Positions 31,781 to 36,854 of a stretch of DNA of 36,854 nt are shown here, in pieces; the first letter of the stretch is position 1; each line of letters opens with the position of its first letter. The notes beneath the pieces are model-generated. The model searched no databases. It was not told the origin of the DNA and saw only the letters and a program-made list of their open reading frames with translations. The DNA is from an uncultured Eubacteriales bacterium (lineage in GTDB: Bacteria; Bacillota; Clostridia; Christensenellales; Aristaeellaceae), in assembly GCA_900316415.1 (NCBI GenBank), contig ONCV01000023.1, positions 1 to 36,854 of the forward strand. Reading direction: 5' to 3'. The translations under genes and the position numbers were made by a program.

Positions 31781-31789
31781 TGGTATAAT
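31781..31789 (+). promoter_or_regulatory. Extended -10 promoter of the SGNH hydrolase gene
   Basis: TGGTATAAT (31781-31789) is a perfect extended -10. A 17-base spacer upstream would put a weak CGTTAC at the -35 position, inside the degenerate repeat copy. So the repeat supplies part of this promoter region. Confidence 0.65.
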
Positions 31790-31843
31790 CACGTGAGCTG
31801 AGAATCAGCCAATCGGACGACGGGGTTACGGGAAAAAGGGAAA

Positions 31844-31886
31844 GTGGAACGAAAAAGACCGTCCCTCCGTTCCACCTCCGTTCCAC
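31844..31886 (+). repeat. Repeat copy in the leader of the SGNH gene
   Basis: GTGGAACG, the core AAAAAGACCGTCCCTC and CGTTCCAC at 31844-31875 make a full 32-base copy; the 3' part CTCCGTTCCAC is repeated at 31876-31886. It lies between the promoter and the RBS, so it would be in the mRNA leader, 29 bases before the start codon. Confidence 0.9.
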
Positions 31887-31915
31887 GTTGCGCGATGACA
31901 TGGGAGGAAAGGAAC

Positions 31916-32653
31916 ATGAAGTGGGCCGCGATCGGCGATTCGTTCACGTATCTGAACGATCATCTGGACGAGACAGGGTATCGGGTAAGAAAAGGGTACC
32001 TGACAAGAATTCAGGAAAAAATCCCTGAACTGGAGCTTACAAACATCGGAATAAACGGCTCCACTTTTGCTGACTGGATTGTACAGCCGATTCCAAAGGC
32101 GGATCTGTATACGGTGCTCCTGGGGACGAACGACTGGCACGCCGGATTTCCTTTGGGCGATGACTCAGACTTTAAAATGAGACGGAAGGGAACCATTCTC
32201 GGACATATGGGAATCCTTCTGGACCATATACATGAAGCGAATCCAACAGGAAGAATCATTGTGGGCAATCCGGTGGAACGGGCTGATTTTGTTTATCTTC
32301 TCGACCCGGAGAACAATGCTCCGGGAAGTTATCAGAGGGAGAACGGACAGGCGCTGTCCGAGGCGGCGGCCGCCATTCTGAAATGTGCCGCGTCCGAAGG
32401 GCTTGAAACGGTCAATCTGCATGACCTCTCCGGTTTTGCGCAGGAGAAGCTGGTAAAATTCAAAAGAGTGAAAGGGAAAGACCTGCCTTATCCGGACTAT
32501 ATCGGCGTACGGTATGAGCCGGGAAAGGACGAATATCCCTATCCTCCGGAAGCAATGGCCCTGACCTATGATGGACTGCATCCATCGGATGAAGGGAACC
32601 GGATTCTGGCTGATTTGTTTGCGGCAAAAATCATCGAGACGATGAAGAGATAA
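31916..32653 (+). CDS. SGNH/GDSL-type hydrolase
   Basis: The 245-residue protein has the SGNH blocks: block I AAIGDSFTYLND (Ser in GDS), block II ELTNIGINGSTFADW, block III VLLGTNDWH (Gly and Asn), block V YDGLHPSDEGNRILADLF (Asp and catalytic His). It would hydrolyse esters, such as acetyl groups on carbohydrates or lipids, in the cytoplasm since no signal peptide is visible. The ATG at 31916 with GGGAGGAAAGG is preferred; a GTG start at 31844 would translate the repeat itself. Base composition is nearer 50 per cent GC by eye than its GC-rich neighbours, a hint of transfer. YccF follows 52 bases later. Confidence 0.9.
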   Translation: MKWAAIGDSFTYLNDHLDETGYRVRKGYLTRIQEKIPELELTNIGINGSTFADWIVQPIPKADLYTVLLGTNDWHAGFPLGDDSDFKMRRKGTILGHMGILLDHIHEANPTGRIIVGNPVERADFVYLLDPENNAPGSYQRENGQALSEAAAAILKCAASEGLETVNLHDLSGFAQEKLVKFKRVKGKDLPYPDYIGVRYEPGKDEYPYPPEAMALTYDGLHPSDEGNRILADLFAAKIIETMKR

Positions 32654-32705
32654 AACCAGCGGTCAAACATCGGGATCCCGGTGATTTCTATAGAGGAAAC
32701 AAGCA

Positions 32706-33071
32706 ATGAAGACGATTGGAAACTTTCTGTGGTTTATCTTCGGCGGCTTTCTGAGCGGACTCTCCTGGCTGCTGGCAGGGATTCTGTGCTGCATCACGGT
32801 GATCGGAATTCCGCTGGGCCGCCAGTGCTTCAAGTTTGCGTCTCTGTCCTTCTGGCCGTTTGGAAAAGAGATTATCTATGGCGGCGGCGCACCGTCCCTG
32901 ATCGCGAACATCATCTGGATCCTGGTTTGCGGCCTGCTGATGGCAATCGAGAATGCCCTTTTCGGCCTGCTTTGGTGCGTCACGATCGTTGGAATCCCGT
33001 TCGGCAAGCAGTTCTTTAAGATTGCGAAGCTGGCACTGACCCCTTTTGGGGCGAGGGTGGTGCATCTGTGA
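32706..33071 (+). CDS. YccF domain membrane protein
   Basis: The 121-residue protein has two near-copies of a helix motif: FFLWFIFGGFLSGL-type segment then CCITVIGIPLGRQCFKFASL, and IENALFGLLWCVTIVGIPFG followed by KQFFKIAKLALTPFGARV. The paired C-x-T-(V/I)-(V/I)-GIP-(L/F)-G-(R/K)-Q motifs define YccF. The function of this small membrane family is unknown. RBS GAGGAAA lies before the ATG at 32706. It may share the SGNH transcript. No terminator follows; the repeat cluster D begins 75 bases downstream. Confidence 0.93.
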   Translation: MKTIGNFLWFIFGGFLSGLSWLLAGILCCITVIGIPLGRQCFKFASLSFWPFGKEIIYGGGAPSLIANIIWILVCGLLMAIENALFGLLWCVTIVGIPFGKQFFKIAKLALTPFGARVVHL

Positions 33072-33145
33072 AATTTGAGCCGGATGAGCTGAGATTTGTC
33101 GCCTCATAAGCGGCCTGACTCCCGGCAGCTTCTGCTGATCGGTAT

Positions 33146-33393
33146 ATCAGCATGATCCAACTGCCATTCCAGTTCGAATTGAATCGCCTTCCGGCAGAAA
33201 GTGGAACGAAAAAGACCGTCCCTCTGTTCCGTCCGTTCCTATCAGCATGATCCAACTGCCATTCCAGTTCGAATCGAATCGCCTTCCGGCAGAAAGTGGA
33301 ACGAAAAAGACCGTCCCTCCGTTCCGTCGAACGAAAAAGACCGTCCCTCCGTTCCGTCCCTCCGTTCCGAAAAAGACCGTCCCTCCGTTCCAC
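33146..33393 (+). repeat. Repeat cluster D: 95-bp tandem duplication plus four repeat copies
   Basis: ATCAGCATGATCCAACTGCC begins unit 1 (33146) and unit 2 (33241), period 95; over about 85 bases they differ at only two or three positions. Each unit ends in a hairpin-repeat copy (33201-33230; 33296-33325). Two further partial copies follow, 33327-33355 and 33369-33393, with an extra GTCCCTCCGTTCC fragment between them. The last one ends CGTTCCAC 2 bases before the complement of the cstA stop codon (TTA, 33396-33398), so the array is the 3' end region of cstA. This explains the 324-base gap 33072-33395. Confidence 0.88.
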
Positions 33394-33395
33394 AA

Positions 33396-34814
33396 TTACA
33401 GCTTTCGAACCGTGCCCCTCAGGGCCGTGTGCAGATAGACGCCGAAGCAGATGAGGGCAAACAGCAGACCCAGGGGATAAGCGATGGACTGGGACAGCTG
33501 GAACCCTTCGTCCGCAATCAGGATATAGGTTGTGCTGACCGCGGACATCAGGACAGCCGGGACAGCGCTGATCAGGCTGTCCCATTTGTTTTGATTGTTT
33601 TTAAGCAGATAGGCGGTTACCACCCACAGGGTGATCATGGCCAGGGTCTGGTTGCTCCAGGAGAAATAGCGCCAGAGCACATTGAAATCCAGCTGCGTCA
33701 GAACAGCCGCTGCAGCCAGCAGCGGAAGGGTGACGATGAGTCTGTTTTTGATGGGCTTCTGATCCAGATGGGTCATTTCGGCAATGATCAGCCGGGCGCT
33801 GCGGAAGGCGGTGTCCCCGGAGGTGATGGGGCAGGCCACCACGCCGATGATGGCCAGGATGCCGCCCACGGTACCCAGCATGCCGGTGGAGATATCGTAC
33901 ACCGTTCCGGACTGGCCCAGGGTGGACAGAGCGTTGAAAAGTCCTCCCGTGGCGCCGTAGAAGGCCACGCCGGCGGAGGCCCACACCAGGGCGATCGCGG
34001 ACTCCTTCAGCATGGCGCCATAGAAGATCCGCTTGCCGCTCTTTTCAGAGGTGATGCACTTGGAAACCATGGGCGCCTGGGTTGCGTGAAAACCGGAAAT
34101 CGCGCCGCAGGCTACCGTCACAAACATAAAGGGCCAGACAGGAAGGCCTTGCGGATGCAGATCGGAAAGCGTTATTTCCGGCAGGGTATATCCGCCGAAA
34201 AAGGTGCCCCCTGCGATCCCGAGGGCCATGATCATCAGCACCGCGCCGAAAAGGGGATACAGCCGGCCGATCACCTTGTCGATCGGCAGCAGGGTGGCCA
34301 GCACGTAGTAGACCAGGATCACGACGATCCAGAAGGTCTGATTGAAAACGGACGGAGTCAGCTGGGCGAGCAGGGAAGCGGGGCTGGTGACGAACACGGT
34401 GCCCGTCAGCAGCAGCAGGAGCACGGAAAAGATCCGCATGATCCATTTCACGGGATTTCCCAGATAAATGCCGGAAAGCTCGGCGATGGATTTGCCGTCA
34501 TTGCGCTCGGAGACCATGCCCACCATAAAATCGTGCACACCGCCGGCCAGCACGCCGCCCAGCACAATCCACAGGAAGACGACCGGTCCGAAGCAGGCGC
34601 CCATCAGGGCACCGAAGATGGGCCCGGTACCCGCGATGTTGAGCAGTTCCACCAGGAAGGCCCGCCACGGTTTCATCGGGACATAGTCCACGCCGTCATT
34701 CAGACGGTTGGCCGGGGTGACCCGGCTGTCCGGCCCGAAGACCCGCTCCACCACATTGCCAAAGGTATGATAGGCGATAACCAGCACCGCGAAGGACACC
34801 AGCAGGGAAATCAT
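33396..34814 (-). CDS. cstA: CstA-family transporter (carbon starvation protein)
   Basis: The 472-residue membrane protein starts MISLLVSFAVLVIAYHTFGN and shows DYVPMKPWRAFLVELLNIAG, TGPIFGALMGACFGP, GGVHDFMVGMVSERNDGKSI and AELSGIYLG, the signature of the CstA family. Family members take up pyruvate or peptides with protons. It is the short form common in Clostridia (E. coli CstA is about 700 residues). About 12-14 helices are predicted. The ATG at 34814 follows GGAGATGATGATCC. Its leader contains an 8-bp hairpin (34848-34878) and the promoter lies at 34893-34921, next to repeat E. Function in peptide or pyruvate uptake is from the family. Confidence 0.95.
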   Translation of the reverse strand: MISLLVSFAVLVIAYHTFGNVVERVFGPDSRVTPANRLNDGVDYVPMKPWRAFLVELLNIAGTGPIFGALMGACFGPVVFLWIVLGGVLAGGVHDFMVGMVSERNDGKSIAELSGIYLGNPVKWIMRIFSVLLLLLTGTVFVTSPASLLAQLTPSVFNQTFWIVVILVYYVLATLLPIDKVIGRLYPLFGAVLMIMALGIAGGTFFGGYTLPEITLSDLHPQGLPVWPFMFVTVACGAISGFHATQAPMVSKCITSEKSGKRIFYGAMLKESAIALVWASAGVAFYGATGGLFNALSTLGQSGTVYDISTGMLGTVGGILAIIGVVACPITSGDTAFRSARLIIAEMTHLDQKPIKNRLIVTLPLLAAAAVLTQLDFNVLWRYFSWSNQTLAMITLWVVTAYLLKNNQNKWDSLISAVPAVLMSAVSTTYILIADEGFQLSQSIAYPLGLLFALICFGVYLHTALRGTVRKL

Positions 34815-34847
34815 GGATCATCATCTCCATCCGCTACAACTGACATA

Positions 34848-34878
34848 CAGGGAGGCACGCCTCAGCGGTTCCTCCCTG
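34848..34878 (-). other. Hairpin in the cstA leader
   Basis: CAGGGAGG (34848-34855) pairs exactly with CCTCCCTG (34871-34878) over a 15-base loop. There is no T-run. On the RNA (minus strand) the arm CAGGGAGG is purine-rich like an RBS but lies some 60 bases before the start codon. It may be an attenuator or a stability element. Confidence 0.45.
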
Positions 34879-34892
34879 ATAAAGATGAAGAA

Positions 34893-34921
34893 ATTATATC
34901 ACAGACCTGATTGGCGTGCAA
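34893..34921 (-). promoter_or_regulatory. cstA promoter
   Basis: On the minus strand TTGCAC (34921-34916), a 17-base spacer and TATAAT (34898-34893). Its -35 box ends one base before repeat E. Confidence 0.82.
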
Positions 34922-34959
34922 TGGAACGAGTGGAACGAAAAAAACCGTCCCTCCGTTCC
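34922..34959. repeat. Repeat E between two divergent promoters
   Basis: A half arm TGGAACGA (34922-34929) is followed by a full copy GTGGAACG, core AAAAAAACCGTCCCTC, CGTTCC (34930-34959). It fills the space between the -35 box of cstA (34916-34921) and that of the ABC ATPase gene (34963-34968). Confidence 0.9.
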
Positions 34960-34962
34960 GAA

Positions 34963-34991
34963 TTGCATCCGGGGCGGCGGTGTGCTATAAT
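34963..34991 (+). promoter_or_regulatory. Promoter of the ABC ATPase gene
   Basis: TTGCAT (34963-34968), a 17-base spacer and TATAAT (34986-34991), 40 bases before the ATG. Confidence 0.85.
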
Positions 34992-35031
34992 CGGGAGACG
35001 ACGAAACGCATTCGAAAAGGGATGAACGCGC

Positions 35032-36123
35032 ATGATTAAAATCGAGCATCTGAAAAAGGAATATCCCAACGTCACCCCGCTGAAGGACGTGAACGTCGAG
35101 ATCCGGGACGGCGACGTGATCTCGGTCATCGGCCCCTCCGGGACCGGGAAGAGCACGCTGCTGCGCTGCATCAACCAGATGGAGAAGCCGACCGCCGGCC
35201 GCGTGTGGGTGGACGGCGAGGAAATCACCGATCCCAAATGCGACATCAACCGGGTGCGCCGGAAGATGGGCATGGTGTTCCAGTCCTTCAACCTGTTCGG
35301 ACATCTGACGGTCATCGAGAACATCATGCTGTCGCCCGTGGATCTGCTGGGGAAGAGCCGACAGGAGGCCTATGACGACGGCATGCGCCTGCTGCGCATG
35401 GTGGGCCTGGCGGAGAAGGCGCTGAACTATCCGGACGAGCTGTCCGGCGGGCAGAAGCAGCGCATCGCCATCGCCCGGACCCTGGCGATGGATCCGGACA
35501 TCATCCTGCTGGACGAGCCCACCAGCGCCCTGGATCCCACCATGGTCGGGGAGGTTCAGGCGGTGATCCGGGAGCTGGCGAAGACCGGGAAAACCATGAT
35601 GATCGTGACCCATGAGATGAATTTCGCCCGGGCCATCTCCAACCGTGTGTTTTACATGGACGAGGGCGGCATCTACGAGGATGGAACCCCGGAGCAGATT
35701 TTCGAACATCCGCAGCGGGAAAACACCCGGCGCTTCATCCGGAAGCTGAAGGTGCTGGAGCTGCAGATCGAGGGCCGGGACTTCGACTTCCCGGGCATGG
35801 CCGGAGAGATCCAGAACTACTGCAGCCGGAACCAGATTCCGCCCCGGCTGGCCAGCCGCATTCAGCTGGCCCTGGAGGAAGCGGTGCAGACGCTGCTCCC
35901 CGGGATGAGCATCCCGCGGATGCAGGCGTCCTGCGAATACTCGGAGGCCTCCGAAAGCGCGTCCTGGACGATCGAATACAGCGGGCCGGAGCTGTCGCCC
36001 GGAGCGGAGCGCAACGAGCTGGCATACCAGGTGCTCCAGGGCATCACCGGAGAAATGCACCATACCTATGACGTCGGCGCGGAGTATCCGAACCGCCTGA
36101 CGCTGACGCTGAAGACCGACTGA
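35032..36123 (+). CDS. Amino acid ABC ATPase fused to an ATPase/anti-sigma-like C-terminal domain
   Basis: The 363-residue protein starts with a complete polar amino acid ABC ATPase (about 1-242): Walker A GPSGTGKST, GMVFQSFNLFGHLTVIENIM, signature [17 protein letters not shown], Walker B IILLDEPTSALDPTMV and the switch His in IVTHEMNFARAISNRV. The extra 120 residues contain IPPRLASRIQLALEEAVQTL, which resembles the N-box helix of RsbW/HATPase_c_2 proteins (but with no Asn after the Glu), and EYPNRLTLTLKTD at the end. The tail may thus be a degenerate GHKL-like domain that senses or regulates transport. No permease or binding protein lies nearby, so partners are elsewhere. RBS AAGGGATGAACGCGC precedes the ATG. 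Confidence 0.85.
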   Translation: MIKIEHLKKEYPNVTPLKDVNVEIRDGDVISVIGPSGTGKSTLLRCINQMEKPTAGRVWVDGEEITDPKCDINRVRRKMGMVFQSFNLFGHLTVIENIMLSPVDLLGKSRQEAYDDGMRLLRMVGLAEKALNYPDELSGGQKQRIAIARTLAMDPDIILLDEPTSALDPTMVGEVQAVIRELAKTGKTMMIVTHEMNFARAISNRVFYMDEGGIYEDGTPEQIFEHPQRENTRRFIRKLKVLELQIEGRDFDFPGMAGEIQNYCSRNQIPPRLASRIQLALEEAVQTLLPGMSIPRMQASCEYSEASESASWTIEYSGPELSPGAERNELAYQVLQGITGEMHHTYDVGAEYPNRLTLTLKTD

Positions 36124-36170
36124 ACTTTTTGTTCCCGGAGAACGACGATCTGGAATGGGAGAAAGAGAGA

Positions 36171-36716
36171 ATGAGCATAAAGTTTCTGAAGGAAAACTGG
36201 GCGGCCATGCTGATCGCGCTGTTCCTGATCGCGGTCGGAATCCTGCTGCTGGTGAACCCCGCGACCTTTGCCTCGGCGATTCTGAAGATCGCCGGCGCGG
36301 TGCTGATCCTCTGCGGAGGATGGGACATCCTCAAGTATTTCCGCACCGAAGCGGCGGACGCGGCGAAGGGCTCCGGCTTCTTCTCCGGCATCACGCTGGC
36401 CTCGGTGGGCGCGTTCTGCATCTTCAGCGGAAGCTGGATGGAGCGGGCGTTCCCGGTGATGGCGGTTGTGTACGGCATCATGCAGATCCTATTCGGCTAC
36501 CGGAGCCTGCAGCGGATGGTGGACCTGCTGCGGATGAAGAAGAAGCTGTGGTGGACGATGGCCATCAGCGCCGCCCTGTCCCTCCTGCTGGGCTTCATCA
36601 TCGCCCTGAATTCGGAGATGACGATGATCGGCATCTGGGTGTTCACCGGCATCAGCATGATCATCGAGGGCATTTACGACTGCTTCGCCCTGTGGATGGC
36701 CTTCCGGGACCAATAA
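36171..36716 (+). CDS. HdeD/DUF308-like membrane protein
   Basis: The 181-residue protein has about six helices in three hairpins: AAMLIALFLIAVGILLLVNP, ILKIAGAVLILCGGWDILKY, FPVMAVVYGIMQILFGYRSL, and WWTMAISAALSLLLGFIIAL. The pattern and N-P-x-x-F loop are those of HdeD/DUF308 acid-resistance-type proteins, whose biochemical role is unclear. The ATG at 36171 has GGGAGAAAGAGAGA upstream; a longer in-frame start at 36129 lies against the previous stop. It follows the ABC ATPase gene by 47 bases and the terminator after it closes this group. Confidence 0.85.
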   Translation: MSIKFLKENWAAMLIALFLIAVGILLLVNPATFASAILKIAGAVLILCGGWDILKYFRTEAADAAKGSGFFSGITLASVGAFCIFSGSWMERAFPVMAVVYGIMQILFGYRSLQRMVDLLRMKKKLWWTMAISAALSLLLGFIIALNSEMTMIGIWVFTGISMIIEGIYDCFALWMAFRDQ

Positions 36717-36728
36717 GCAAAATCGGCA

Positions 36729-36762
36729 GCCGGGAGCGGAGAAATCCGCCCCCGGCTTTTTT
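36729..36762 (+). terminator. Intrinsic terminator after the DUF308 gene
   Basis: GCCGGGAGCGGA (36729-36740) pairs with TCCGCCCCCGGC (36745-36756; one mismatch) and is followed by TTTTTT. Confidence 0.95.
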
Positions 36763-36764
36763 GC

Positions 36765-36854
36765 GTGTGCCGGGCATGGCACAATTCTAGCGGGTGAAAG
36801 TCCCGCCACGGGTATTTACCGCCAAGTGTAGCGAACCGCAAGCTGCTGTCAGCA
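36765..36854 (+). mobile_element. Group IIC-like intron, 5' end only
   Basis: The stretch from GTGTGCCGGGCATGGCAC (36765) through TTCTAGCGGGTGAAAGTCCC and AGTGTAGCGAACCGCAAGCT matches the start of domain I of bacterial group IIC introns as I recall it (Oceanobacillus iheyensis intron: GTGTGCCCGGCATGGG... and TAGGGTGAGAGTCCC). It starts 2 bases after the T-run of the terminator, and class C introns are known to prefer terminator hairpins. The GUGYG 5' boundary is present. The reverse transcriptase gene would lie beyond the window. Confidence 0.85.

Noticed and set aside
31844..31915. N-terminal extension of the SGNH protein starting at a GTG in the repeat
   Set aside because: It would only translate the repeat (ERKRPSLRS-like residues); the ATG at 31916 has a strong RBS and fits the family start.
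22463..33393. Clustered repeats that could be taken for CRISPR arrays
   Set aside because: Copies are spaced irregularly (0-50 bases), lack unique spacers of constant length, and have inverted arms with promoter contacts. No cas genes are present.
1..36854. tRNA, rRNA or T-box elements
   Set aside because: I looked for clover-leaf-like and T-box motifs in the intergenic stretches and saw none; the only riboswitch found is the FMN element.

Overview
The window looks like a chromosomal segment of a GC-rich Clostridia-type Bacillota (Gram-positive) bacterium, probably from a gut or rumen community. Reasons: strong AGGAGG-type ribosome binding sites, consensus TTGACA/TATAAT promoters with 17-bp spacers, cell-wall sorting signals of the (I/V)PKTGD type, an FMN-riboswitch-controlled ECF riboflavin S component, a FeoA-FeoA-FeoB cluster with a Cys-rich partner, and a partial TnpV. 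Exact taxonomy cannot be read from the sequence; a Christensenellales-like lineage is only a guess.

Layout. 1-1030 is an AT-richer scar of a mobile element (partial tnpV, broken ArdC-like gene). 1103-3598 is a wall-anchored caspase-like protease. 3882-5767 is a GntR/ABC exporter operon with its operator. 5845-7926 is a cytidylate kinase-like gene coupled to a MATE exporter. 7930-11527 is a complete polar amino acid (probably cystine) uptake system with an Rrf2 regulator inside it and matching candidate operators at both of its promoters. 11751-14649 is a three-gene DUF5058 / membrane protein / M20 peptidase unit, followed by a zinc-ribbon membrane protein. 15531-18839 is an iron(II) uptake operon with a near-consensus DtxR-type box. 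18882-19752 is ribU with an FMN riboswitch on the minus strand. 19810-22312 holds a histidine phosphatase, an HTH plus PD-(D/E)XK-like protein and an alpha/beta hydrolase. 22614-28283 encodes a giant wall-anchored protein with beta-helix, ricin-like, PI-PLC and InlB-type repeat domains. 28680-36716 holds DUF1232, a Cas4-like nuclease, a second MATE exporter, an SGNH hydrolase, YccF, CstA, an ABC ATPase with an extra C-terminal domain, and a DUF308 protein. The right edge enters a group IIC-like intron placed directly after a terminator.

The most unusual signal is a family of 30-32-bp imperfect hairpin repeats (arms GTGGAACG and CGTTCCAC around a core AAAAAGACCGTCCCTC). About 13 copies lie at five intergenic places between 22.4 and 35 kb and none were seen in the first 22 kb. 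All copies point the same way. At four of the five places they abut or overlap a promoter, and at one they fill exactly the gap between the -35 boxes of two divergent promoters. At three places they form the right half of a larger composite element whose left half is a GC-rich hairpin that could pair with the repeat core. This is either a MITE/REP-like family that settles next to promoters or a regulatory element; nothing in the window encodes an obvious partner protein.
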